From Chrysogorgia sp. JL179-B06 (Eukaryota; Cnidaria; Anthozoa; Scleralcyonacea; Chrysogorgiidae): 64,000 nt of DNA. Position numbers and translations under genes: made by a program. Below are positions 44,675 to 57,100 of this stretch, piece after piece. The stretch is taken from NCBI GenBank assembly GCA_035772405.1, contig JAYKKM010000450.1, positions 4,936,001 through 5,000,000 of the forward strand. Direction: 5' to 3'. Each line of letters starts with the position of its first letter. Position 1 is the first letter of the stretch. The notes beneath the pieces were generated by a model. The model saw nothing but the letters and a program-made list of their open reading frames with translations. It did no database searches and had not been told where the DNA came from.

Positions 44675-46529
44675 CTCGGTTCTTGCCCAGCTCCGATATC
44701 AACCGTGGTGATGTACACAGCTACGTCGTATGTGGACATTTTACTTATTATACAACAATACATTCTCCCGAGACCGGTTGTAAAATTCACTCAATTTTCC
44801 ACGTAAAGGACATCTTTTCCTGGTAAAGCAAGCGCACTTTCACTTCCGTTTGCCTTGCCTCTTCCGCTTTTGTTGATACTCCGCTGACAAAACCCCTTGA
44901 AGACTCACGCGAAAAGCGGAAAAGCCTTCGAGCTTCATGAGAAAAATACATTCATGAGTACATTAATGATCGAATTAGAAGTCCGATCCAGGATTGACTA
45001 CTGTAATTTACTGTTCTTTAGTATTTCCTGGAAGAGAAAAGCGAAAAAAATAAAGCAGATCAAGCAGGAATGAAACGAATTTCCGTAACAATACTGCAAT
45101 ATAGCGAAGCGCGGCAATGACGTCAGTAAGTCTATAATATATTCTTGTTTATACCCTTGAGATTCAATTTTGGTTTGTTTTTGTCTGAGTTTTGGTCTAT
45201 AAATTGGAATAACGCGCTCCGCTATACGTGACTATCTTTTGTGTACTGTAACATCTGTACACATTAAGCCAGTATATATAATGTACAATATAATATGTAT
45301 AATGTACAATATAATATATATATATATAATGTACAATCAGTGAAATGTACTAAATTTCAATGCTGTTACACCACAGAATCCCGCTATGTTTGCTTATTGA
45401 CTGGCACACAAGAGAAAAATGTCTAATGCGAAATAATAAACTTATTAGAAACAATATTATGTATATATATATACGGTACCTTAGCAGCAGCGATTTAAGC
45501 CTCACTGTCATCCCCTAGCCTCACTGTCATGATATAGCTACTGCTAAATTTTAGATTAATAATCTATTAAATTGTTTTGTCTTCGACCATTATTTTTCTT
45601 TAGATTTACCAAAATTATTTTCATGAAGAAAAGAGATGACAGAATTTTAAGCGTGGTTGGACATATTTATATTTGCAGATCTTATATCCGTTGCTAAGGA
45701 AGTTTAGAATTAAGGAAGTTTAGAATTAAGAAATTTGGCATAGAATTTCACAGATTTTAAGAATCCATCAAGACAGTCTGTAGACAAATTTTTTCTGATG
45801 GAAAGTACTGATAGGTACGAGAGCAAAGTATTTGCTCGTCAGGGCAAAGTATATGCTCGTTAGGGCAATGTATGTGCTCTTCATGGTAATTCCCTATCGC
45901 CAAAAGAGCAAGATAATTTTGCAATAAAGACCATCCAAACAAGGATTATAAGGAAGGTTCTTACTATACGGTTCTTTTAAATTTCTCACATTTCTTCATT
46001 TTCCTCCTTAATTTTTTAAAACTTTTCTGTTACACTTATTGCCTGTGTGGGATATATTTGATTTGTGTAATGTACATTACACAAATCAATTTACATCATC
46101 TAGCAAAGAACTAGCCACATATTATAACAATTGATCATAATTATGTCAACATTCATCCCTCAATGACCAATTTTGTACTTAAATACAAACTTATCACAAC
46201 AACAGGATTAGATTGATTAATCGGTGAAATCGATTTGATTAATCGGTGAAATCGATTCGATTAATCGGTGGCCGATCATGACACATAATCGGCCAAAGCT
46301 GATTAATTCCATGTTAAAAATTAACATGTACAATTAACACTCTGCAATTTCCCGATTTACACAAGATTATGTTATTTAACACATCTGTCATGCTTATTTA
46401 TAGACTAAAAAGACGTGTTGCTAATGCTTTGATTGCATTTAAATTTCGGCCACCATTTCGGCAAACCATTGCGTGGTTTGTGCATGAAAATGACTCGTTT
46501 CCAGGTCAGTTGTAGAAAAAATGCATATG

Positions 46530-46865
46530 AACTTACTGTACGTATTTCAAATATGGTGGGAGGTTCCATATGAAGAGCACATACATTGCCCTAACGAGCA
46601 TATACGTTGCCCTGATGAGCAAATACATTGCCCTCGTACCAGCACACTGTATGAACACGAATGTGGTGGGGGCCAGTGATGGTGAAAAAACAGCCGGGGG
46701 GTTAGGGTTAGAAAACTTTTTAGGCAGGGGGTTAGGGTTAGGATCTTTGTTGTTTTGGGGTCGGTTACAATCCAATTAACTAGGAGGCTGGTACAAGGGT
46801 AATGTATTTGCTTGTCAGAGCAACGTATATGCTTGTTAGGGCAATGTATGTGCTAAGTCCCTATC
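46530..46865. mobile_element. Foldback repeat with internal 18-20 bp subrepeats
   Basis: Left arm: gttccatatgaagagcacat, attgccctaacgagcatata, cgttgccctgatgagcaaat. The right arm (46785-46850) is the reverse complement with the same three stacked subrepeats. The core holds gggggttagggttag twice. Confidence 0.75.
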
Positions 46866-47504
46866 AAAAAATGGCGTATTGCACAATCTACAGTTTTCTA
46901 CAGCAGTTTTTGTGTGCATTATTGAGAAGTGGCCAAAACAAGATGACACAGATTTTCAAGTATTTTTATAAGAACTATACATAATCGGCAAATGGGTGAT
47001 TCAGCGTTAATAATCAGCCAATTACTGATTATTGAAAAATGGCCAATTCTCGGGCAATTAATCAGCTTAACCAATTAATCTTCTCATCTCTAAACAAGAT
47101 TACTGTGTATAATTATAATAACATGAACCTGTTTTATCTCTTCAGGGAATTCTTCCAAGTGCTTCATGGAACATTGGATGCAGATTCTCTTTGAATAAAA
47201 CACACTGCATTTCTATGAAAATAAAGGGCACAGTCAATTTTAGTTATGGAAGTCCAATCTTAAATTTTGTTAATAATAAGATAGTGACTTACTGTACATA
47301 TTCCATATATTGAAGAAGAACATACATTGCCCTAACAAGCATATACATTGCCCTGACGAGCAAATACATTACCCTCATACCAGCCTCCTAGTTAATTGGA
47401 TTGTAACCGACCCCAAAACAAGAAAGATCCTAACCCTAACTTCCCACCAAACAAGTTTTCTAAGTAACAGTAACCCCCTGGCTGTGTTCTTGCCATGACT
47501 AGCC

Positions 47505-48245
47505 CCCACTAGGCTGATGCGGTATTGAAGAAAAAAAACGAATACCGATACCGGAAAAAAACCCCGGTAATATAGAATATACCGGTATTTTAACGGATCA
47601 AAATTTCGCGAAACTCAAACGTTTTTTAGTATGTGACGTAAAGTTGTCAAACAGCACAAAATGTTATAAATAGCAGTCGCGCGCGTTCACACAATGCTGG
47701 CCATGGACTGAAAAAGTCTAAGCGTGATAAATTTAAGATGCCTCCTTTGTTCTTAACGGCCTTATTGCGCAGTTGACATATGGAATTGGGATCATCGCTT
47801 TCAGTGTTCCCTTTCTTGAAATACAGTAACTCCAAACGGCACTTCGCGCATTAGGCATAATGAAGACTGAACAGAACAGAGATAATGAAATAATGGACTT
47901 AAGAAAACGTGTTGATTAATTTACTTCAGTATGGCACTGTCGATGGGCTATGCAAATTCTGACACAGCTTCCGCAAAAAGTCTCATCCTTTTGAATAGCG
48001 CTAATTAGCGATTGTTAACATTAAATCTGTTGTCACGCGTCTTGCTCTACATCAGCACGTCAGAAAAAATTGAAAGTTGATTATACATGTAATAGGTACA
48101 GAAAATGGTGTATCACAACCGATAATATCGAAACTTTCGATATTTCCGGTATTTCCGGTATTTGAGAATTAGAATATCGAATATTCGGTATTTTAAAAAT
48201 ACCGGTATTTACCAAAATATTGAAATATCCACTCCCCCACTTGGG
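47505..48245. mobile_element. Putative MITE with ACCGGTATTT-rich ends
   Basis: The left end (gcggtattgaag ... aataccgataccgg ... ataccggtatttta) and the right end (ttccggtatttccggtattt ... aaaataccggtatttac) are inverted and rich in the same word. The 560-bp interior has no recognisable protein. The cactcccccacttgggg border may be the outer terminus; this could be an hAT-like non-autonomous element. Confidence 0.55.
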
Positions 48246-49680
48246 GTGCTAGATAAGTAGACGAGAGAGAGAGAAAGCATGTGGGATTAGAAATTGACTG
48301 TTAGACACACGTTCAGTAACGTGTTAACTAAGAGGCTGGAACGAGGGCAATGTATTTGCTCATCAGGGCAACGTGTATGCTCGTTAGGGCAATGTATGTG
48401 TTCTTCATATGGAAACTTCCATATATGGAATACGTATGGTAAATTCATATATGAATAATACGTAGTTTAACTTGTTATTTGCCTTTTTGTAAATAGCAGT
48501 GTATATCAAATCTAGTGTTTCCCTTTGCCTGGACAAGGTCCTGAGGTAAAGTGCTAATCTCGACTGGCGTAAATTACTACAGCTTTTTATTTGGGTTATG
48601 GTTACAGTTTTTTGGCCTGTGAAGCTGCTGAATCGTGAGATGTGCCATAACCCTAACATTAATCCCAACTCCCACATAATCATAACCATAATCCTAACTG
48701 ATAATCCTTCTCCCCAGTAATGGGTTCAATTCCCAGTTGGGGCAGTCAGATAAATGTTCAAATATTATTGTAAAACAGCTATTACACATCTGTATTTCCA
48801 GTTCCCACACACTAGATATTTTAAACTTTTGTTGAGCAAAAATCTTTTCGTCAAATTTATGTTGAATGTACATGCATATAAATACTCCCTTCATGTTCAT
48901 CAATAGATTTTAGCAGATTAATTCCTAATTAGTTATTTTAGTGTTTAAATCCAAGTGATGCTGACAAAATGGATAATTTTTAAAAAAGGATTGATTTTCA
49001 ATGTAATATATCATTCAAACTCAAAAAATATTATTATCTTGCTTTTTTTAGATGTAGGTAGATAGCAGGTATCTGTGAGGATAGACAACAATTTCACGTA
49101 ATTTATTATGTATTTATAATTCAAGAGTACTAAAAAAGTAAAGTGCTGCGTAGGCAGTGTTTCCAGAACTTTCCAGCACTCTTGTGCAATACGCTTTAAT
49201 AGCCTACCTAGCACAATTCGAAATATTCCTGAAACTAGTCTTTTTCTGAGTCATCTCAAAACTGAAATGAAATCTTTGGTGGAGAGTAGGCTTCTGAAGG
49301 AGTCTGTCTAATGACATCCGCAATTTAGTTGTAGTTTGGAACTAATTTTAGTATAATCAGAATCAATTTGTAATTTATTGTATTTCATCATATGTATTTT
49401 GTATTTATTTATTCATTTATATATATAGCTTTAATTATTATTGCAGACGAAGAGCCAATGTAATTTTTGGACATGTCGTATTAAACCATTTTTATTATTA
49501 TATATATTATATATAACAAAGTGAAAAGGTGGTGAACTACCAAGATTTTTCGCACAAATTATTATAAGCAAGAATTTTCACATTCACTGTCCATGTGAAA
49601 TACCACTAGTTCTCTCCTCATCAACAATGGCAAAAGGCAGCTTTGTTGTAGATTTTTTAACATTATCTCACTCAATATTT

Positions 49681-50216
49681 AAAGTGCCTCGAAAAATTCA
49701 ATTGAAAAATTTTGGTACTTCGTGATGCGCTGAATCTTATGGTGGTATCGGTTTTTCAATCTACACGACAAAGAAAAGTGCTTTATTTTTTATGTAAAAG
49801 TGGAATAATCACACTGCAATTTTGTCCACCTCATTGCACAGTCAAATCACCTCTTTGACGTCACATGTTAGAGTCGGCATAGATTCTAGAGATAAAAAAG
49901 CATTATTGATCTTGCTTTCAGAGGAGGAAGTTGACTCTATCTCAAACATCAGTAATATTTCCACAGCTAAGCATTCAAGCACCATCAAAAATATATCGAT
50001 ATTATCGACGACTTTAACGTGTGACGTCAGTAGACTGCTGCTTTCGGTCACAGACCACGGAAATTTTTCTATCAAAATAGCAATGTTTGAACGTTGATTA
50101 AAGCACTTTCCCGTACCGTGATTGAAAAACCGATAGTACCATAATATTCAGCGCATCACGAAGTATCAATGTGGGTCATAAAAAGAGAGTTGAATTTTTC
50201 ATTTCATAGGCACATT
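49681..50216. mobile_element. Foldback element
   Basis: aaagtgcctcgaaaaattca, later ttcgtgatgcgctgaatctt, later tatcggtttttcaat, is inverted at 50115-50216 (attgaaaaaccgatagtacc ... cagcgcatcacgaagta ... taggcacattt). The interior is open on both strands but palindromic, with ttgacgtcacatgttag paired to cgtgtgacgtcag. Confidence 0.75.
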
Positions 50217-50426
50217 TGGAATTACTGAGTTTTTTATTTCACATTAGGTTTCACTCTGATGAAGGGCCTTCACTTAACACATTATCCTACGCATTATTTT
50301 GACAGTTACCAAGCTTTTAGAGTAATCGATTTGTACACTGCCTACGCAGCACAATGTTGTACTGCGTAGGCAATGCACAAATTGTTACGTTTATACCAAA
50401 TTGATTGATCTGCATGGAGGAAATAC

Positions 50427-53061
50427 CTGATTGCAACATACTGTTTCGTGGCAAAATGAACAATTGCCTCCGATTACCATAACAGCACCTCTTTCGGGAC
50501 TAAAGGGATCTTTCAGAACATAAGCATTCTCAAGTAATCTATAGGAAGAGTAAGGAATTTTAGGAAGAGTAAGGAGTTTTAGAAAGACAAAAAAGATAGA
50601 TATATATTATAGGATTGGGGAAGCTTAGGAAATTGGATTTCACATGAAAATCATGTGTCATATGAAACCTTACCCTGTCGATTAAAGTATTAAAAAAAAA
50701 GTCTCCCGCATGAGCAGTAGTCTAATATTACCATAATAAAGCCACTTGTCAGAGAATTCATTTCAGACGAAATTAATTACGGTACTCTTACATTATACAA
50801 GTTTGTGTATATATAGACATAGATATACTATTACATGTATTAATGTGTTCACGATAGATAGATAATAACATATTTCAGGAAAACCTACGTCACAAATAGT
50901 GTTTTTCGGAAAGTCACTGAAAAGTAGTACGAAAAAAGCTATAAATGTTAATGAGTGGTAACTTGATCAGCAAAAGACATCCCATGGTGTTCCTCTATAA
51001 ATAGAGCTAATGTCTTAAGATCTTCTGAGATATTATAAAACACCCACATATTCCAGACAGTCGTGTGTATTCATTTACATGTATGTAAGGTCACAACCTT
51101 GATGCGGCTCGGTTTTTTTAAGAAGAGTCTGATTATAACTTAGTTTGTGATGATTAAAAATTGGCAAACCAAATCTCAAGGTACAGGTTATACAGTACAT
51201 TGCATGTGTGTTGAAATAATGTGTTGAACAGCTGTTATTACATGTATATATTTATTCAAAGTTGTAAACCATGGTAACATCTGCAGTAGCCAGATAAGAC
51301 AAAAAAAGACACTGGTATTGGTAACTTCTGTAGTGTTGATTGTTAATTCAAAAGGCACTCTGCCTGCAAGGTGTTCGCAATATTTAAATCACTTAACTGT
51401 CGGAAATAACCCATTTCTGATTTTGATGCAAGCCAATATCAGACGATTTTACTTGTTAATGGGATTATTAAGAGAGAATACTTGGCCTTATGGGAACTGT
51501 AAAGTATATATAACATAATATGGTTTGGCCGTATAAATCCTTACAATCTGTGACATAATTATTGTGTATCTTTGTATGCTGTATGCTGTATCTCAGCATA
51601 TTGTATGTTGCACTGGGAGATGTACTGCAGTATTGTGACTATATAATACCAATATATAACCATTTCACAATTCTTCTAGGATTTTTGTGAACATATTAAT
51701 ACACACACCTATAATTGATCAAATCATTTCTCTGAAGTAAAATTCTTTCAAGACTGCCGAACATAGAACATGTTAATTCAGAAACTGACAAATACTACGC
51801 TTGTATCGCAGCCAAACAATGCAACAACCAAACTTGATACAATATAAAAAAGTAGAGTGCTGCATAGACAGTGTTTTGAATATATAGCAAAGTGAAAAGG
51901 TGGTAAACTGCCAAGAATTTAGTGACGAGATACTGACGTTTCGAGCAGGAGCCCTTCATCAGAGTAAGACGAGGTTAACACATAGTTGCTTGGGAGTAAC
52001 AATAGTCCCAACAGTAACAACTTTGGCAACGTGTAGCTTCCGATTCGGCAGGAGAAAGATCACTATCGCTAATTCAATGTGGTGTTTAAAAATTCCGATA
52101 ATTTGTATGATTCTCAGATTAATCGTTGTCATGTCCGACAGTCACATTGAACTGTCTTGCCCTCTTAGACAAACCTTAGCTGCCGATAACACATATCTTT
52201 AGATGAAAACAACTGCTGAATACCACATCCCTGCAGTGAATTCAGAATGTTATTAAAACAAACGTTCTAGAAAATGCCATTCCTTTTTTTTTAAATTTTG
52301 TAGAATTTGTGAAAATGTGATCAGTAATCAAGACAAGCAGATGTGTTTACAGCCATCAAGCATCTTGGTTTTAGACAAACACAAAAACAGATGTTCACAT
52401 TTTGAAGAACTACAAAGTTTCGCGAAATAATTTCACGAATTCGGGAACACCCAAATGGGCCAATGGCTGCATATTTCGGCTATCGTGCCGACTCTGCCGC
52501 AAATTTCTAAAAAAAACCACCAAATTTTGTTCAAAACAGGCACACAGCCACCAAGAAAGAGAAAAGCACAGCAAAAAACCCTTGGTTAGATCTTGAAACC
52601 TTGAAGGAGGCAGCAGAGTTGGAAGTACTCGTGATATGAAGTGACGTTGGCAAGGAAGGGCAAATGAGAAAGGTTTCCAGCGTTGGCGTAGTTCCAACGG
52701 AGACGAGCGTGAAGAATAATTTGAATATAACGCTTTTCGTAACAAAATATAACTCTAAAACTGTTAAAAAATGTTGAAAAAGCTACTTGGGGAACATAGA
52801 TCATTAAATCACCCCGATGGAGCTACTTTCGGGGTCCAAACGCGTCAGCCGAAATACCCATTTCTACGAGGTCCAACCGCGAAACAGCAAGCGCCATTTC
52901 TCAGACACGAAAGCCTTCCGTAATATTAAAATTAGAGTTTCTACTTACACAATGGCCTTGGAAAACGGTGGCTGGCTTCCAAAATAGTCGAAATGCGAAG
53001 AAAATTGGCAAACCGAGCAATGAAACTTGGCCGTTGGTTGCTCATTTTCGCTGCTCGTCAT
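50427..53061 (-). CDS. CDPF1: CDPF1-like gene (cysteine-rich DPF motif), two exons, 3' end not found
   Basis: Exon 1 (53061-52949) encodes MTSSENEQPTAKFHCSVCQF, then SSHFDYFGSQPPFSKAI, ending in phase 2 at GT|GTAAGT. Exon 2 (50538-50427) encodes LLENAYVLKDPFSPERGAVM, then VIGGNCSFCHETVCCNQ, ending CAG|GTATTT in phase 0. The two CxxC pairs, the YxG-xxPP block and the KDPF motif match the cysteine-rich DPF-motif family, a small zinc-finger-like protein of about 120 residues in vertebrates whose function is poorly known. The family's last block (an RFCLPC-type motif, about 45 residues) was not found downstream. It may lie in a third exon that I missed. A longer in-frame ATG exists at 53253, but the short start fits the family. 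It is head-to-head with the GRIP gene. Confidence 0.8.
50539..52948. other. Intron 1 of the CDPF1-like gene
   Basis: This 2.4-kb intron is A/T-rich. It contains a copy of the gtagagtgctgcatagacag / aaagtgaaaaggtggtaaac repeat with cgtttcgagcaggagccctt (about 51850-51965). I see no other gene. Open frames near 52400-52800 lack splice or family support. Confidence 0.5.
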
Positions 53062-54185
53062 AGTCAAGTGAGAAACGAAGGGAGAAAGGCGAGACGATGT
53101 CACGTCGCAGAATTCGTCTGATTTTTCCAATGAAACTGCGCAATACCGGAAATATATTGAGTCTGGCGGAAGGCGGGTTGTCCCAATATTTACTCCACCC
53201 CTTGTATTGTGTCTGGCGGGTGGAATAAATTGTGACAACGTTCGATGGTCCAAAATATAGTCCAGAAATTGAATAAGGTTAAATTCATGGAAAGAGGATA
53301 ACTGAGCTGAAGACTCACATACACTGAGATAAATGATAGTTCGCGGAAAACAGCATGTATTCTTCTTTTCTAGAAAATGCTTGGGTTTTTTCGAAAAACA
53401 CTTTTCTCTGTCTGCACTTTTAGGATCATTTTCTAAAAATAATAAAAATACCTAATTTTTGCTTTGAAGTTTTAGTGATTTTCTTACCATTTCGAACATA
53501 CTGGTTTCAAACCCAAATAATCCTAGGCCAGTTTCTCAATCATTTCTCAATTTTAAGGGCCATATTCTCAATTATTTTCAGTCATAGTGTGCTGTTTGGT
53601 AAAGACATGTTACTTGTAAGATATTGGCTTACCGGTAACGGGTTTTTTTTATTAGAATTACCGGTATGCTTGAATATTTTGGAGTTGATAACTTTGAAGT
53701 TGTTACTGTTATGATCATAGGTCATCATAATTTATGTTTTAACGTTTAAGGTTTTGCCAGACAATTAAATCAGTTATATTTATATACAGTAAGTAACCGC
53801 GCAATGCTATCTAGCTTGTAGTCGGCTCTTGGGTTCATTATCATCAATATTTCAAAAAACATAAAACACTGACAAATGAAAGGCCACTTGGAATTATCAA
53901 GCGTTGCGTATCAACACGAAAATGTAGCTGAGAAATTCACAAACAAAGCTTTTTGTAAAATATTTCTGAAAAAGCTAATCGCGCTTCCGTTTGCAGATTT
54001 CAATTCCCCACGATCCCCAGTAGTCCACTTTTCCCGGCGTTTCCCGCGAATCCCTCGCAAAAGCAAATGTAAACAGCAGTGAAAATGCATGGCATCGATT
54101 TTTGACGTAACGGAAGGATTTTTCTACAACAATTTCAGCCACTAAAGCTCTTTGGTAACCGGGAAGTACTGCAGCAGGACGAGAA
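53062..54185. promoter_or_regulatory. Divergent CDPF1/GRIP intergenic region
   Basis: The proposed start codons of the minus-strand CDPF1-like gene and the plus-strand GRIP gene are about 1.1 kb apart, head to head. The region should hold both promoters. I see no clear TATA box or other element that I would name. Confidence 0.45.
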
Positions 54186-57100
54186 ATGAATAATTTCTTT
54201 ACTTGTATGAGATCAAGTAAGTAATAATTGCTGGTATGTGTCAGTTACGGATCGCAATTAGTTGCGCATTTGATGAATTTCGCGAGCTTGCTGGTGGGGC
54301 ATATATGTCGTCGATCGTTTATCGAAAAAAATTGGACCTTTCTTCAAGTGGTTTGGCATTACAGTATTATTAATATTAAACGTTCATTTGATACCTTTAT
54401 CTATAACCACGCTATAACCCGAGTTATCTTCGAGTACGTATATTCAATGTTGTTTTGAGCAATTACGAATGGGGGACAACAGTTTCATAAACATTATATT
54501 ATATTTATGTAAATTTTAAAGATATACAAAACCAAACGCAACTTTTTTTTTAGCTTTCACTATAAATTGCGACTTCCTTTGCCGCTTTTTTCCTCAGCTA
54601 CTCTAAACAAAGCGAAATCTAGGGCATAAGGCAAGAAAGGTCTTCGTGTCTTCGTCCTGCTTCATCGCTTTCGTAGTCTGGCAAAGATTTTTCAGATTTT
54701 GTTTACTATGACTCGATGCAAGGGAACAGACATTTAATCGTCGATTCAACCACAGCCACAGGGGAAGAAAGTCGCTCATTAATATTGTTTTGCTTTTGAT
54801 GGGGTTTGTAATGATCTCAGGTCAGAATTGTTATCCCAAACAATGGCTACAAATATGTCGAACTTTATTGATACAAACACATTTGCAACCACATTGACTG
54901 ATTGACCATCTTCGGTGTAAAGAAGACTTTAGACATTGGTCGATAACGATTGGAAAGCATTCATAGGACAACACCTTTAGGAATAGCTATTATATATTCT
55001 GCATAACAAAGCTTGTTCGATTTTACTGTCAGTATATTATGGTGACCCCTGATGTCAACATTGTATTCTTAAAATTGAAAATCTGCCGTGTTGGTCTCCG
55101 CTTGGCGACAGCAAAGCTTGCAAGTTATGTCAGGTATTGTTAAATTGACTGCTTTGGATTTGTTTTCCCCGGTTAATTCTCAAACAGAACGGTTTTCTTA
55201 ATTGTTTTCCAGTGCGTGTTGACAATCTGTGTGATTTGTTATACTCATTGTGTCTTTGTTAATGTTATATTATATTGTACTGCTGTTGTTATAAGCCGCG
55301 ATTTTCGCGTTTCAGTTTTTAACAAGTATGCTAGGTGACTGTATTCAAAGCTTTTTATATCCACACACTGATGAGTTTTATATTAGCTTGGGAATGAACA
55401 ACAGTAGGTTTAAAAACATACATTAATTTGTGCTAAATGTTAAACAGTAAGTTGACATAAGGTTAATGGTTACCGGTAAATAAAAATGAAAACAAAAAAC
55501 CCTAATATAAACCATATGCGTTCACTTTCTGTTTGGTATGTTTAAGAAGAATATATTTGCTGTGAAATATCTTCTATACAGAGTATGTACATGTAGGTAA
55601 CTTGGGTTAGATTCAATGTTAGTATCTGGGTTATGAATCCTATGAGAGTTTTGTCTCTTAAATATGTAAATATGTGAAATATGTCTGGTATTTCAAAATC
55701 CCAATACTTCACTTTAAACCCGATCTCATATGAATTCTATCAAGAAATAAATTTTAATAGAATGAAATTAACAGAAATATTTTAAAACAAACCACACTTA
55801 TTTCTGAAATGTACAGTACTATTCAGGTGTATGCAGAAATATATGTTTGACATTCACTGTTTTGCCTGAAGGGGAAGTGATGACGGATTATCTGTCTGGT
55901 CTAAATGTCGAGTGCACAGGAGATGTGGAAGAAATTCAACAGTATGTAATACAATTAAGTCAAGCAAGATGTTTGATAAGTAGTATTGTTCTAGGTTAAG
56001 CTTTTAAACAGAATTGCTGTTACGAAAGACCTTTTTTGGAGTAAATATGGCCTGTGTTAGGCTTGTATCCACCACCTACATGTATACTTACAAAAATAAT
56101 ATTACAAGAATTTTAATCTTGGTACGAATAAAGATCACATACGGTCTATATCCAAAGGCAGATTATGGGGCCATTACAATTTTCAATTTCATGTTTATCT
56201 TTGGGAATACCGTACTAATGAAGAATATTTACCTCCTTATAAGGTGAATAAGAGTGCGGAGGTCTTGCTGTGCATGGGGGTTTGATTTTCATTTTTACAT
56301 ACAATTAAATACAGTATTAAATGCAGAATTATAAAGAATTGTGGTTTATAATTTTGTGAAGTACTGAGAAGTGCAAGATTGAGGTGACTCGGGATGTTGA
56401 AAGGAAGAATGGTGACATTTTGGCGAAAAGATCTGAATTGGAAGGATGAGGGAAGTGAAAGGGTGATAACTTGGAGAGGATGACCAAAAATGACATGGAT
56501 GAAGACCGTGGATGAGCCATGTGGCAACTAGGGTTAAGGAGGATAGGTGCGATAGACAGAAGACGATGCAAGGAGAAGACATGGAAAGGATAAACCCTTT
56601 GTACCATATTTTTCGCAACTGGTTCCGGTTTGGTCTTAAAATGTATATATTCCAACACTCGAAATTTTCCTTCATCATAAATCCTTAGAACATATATTAC
56701 AAATATGTCATCTGATCTATAAATGTTTGGAACTGCAGTTTGTGAATATCATTCAATTTACTTCAATACTTATCAGACATAGGAACTATAATGAAATACT
56801 ATAATAATAATAATAATAAATGGAATACTGTATAACAACAAGGAAAGGATTAAAAATTTGCAAAGACAATCAAAATTTACATACATGTGACTTTTGATTA
56901 TCATTTTTACCTTACATGGCTATGGAACAAATTCTATTTTCGTTTTGGACATGACAAGACATTTGGTGTTCACAAATTAATATTTGTTTTGCAATAGCTG
57001 ATGTGCTTGTTTTGCTCGTGAGCTAAATCCAATGGTAAAGCTATAAGGATAACATTATTGAAAACGTTTTTGAATGTTATCAGGGAAGTGTTTATTCAAA

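Larger units (their letters stand above)
44680..50426. other. Repeat-rich spacer upstream of the pseudohelicase gene
   Basis: This 5.7 kb holds the pseudohelicase promoter side (44.7-45.1 kb) and a TA-rich microsatellite near 45260-45340. It also holds the gggcaatgtatgtgctc repeat family, a 24-bp triplicate ttgattaatcggtgaaatcg near 46215-46275, an element with taccggtattt ends and a foldback at 49681-50216. The last CDPF1-like exon should lie here or beyond, but I could not place it. Confidence 0.6.

Noticed and set aside
49822..50097. 91-codon plus and 77-codon minus frames
   Set aside because: They lie inside a palindromic foldback element and mirror each other.
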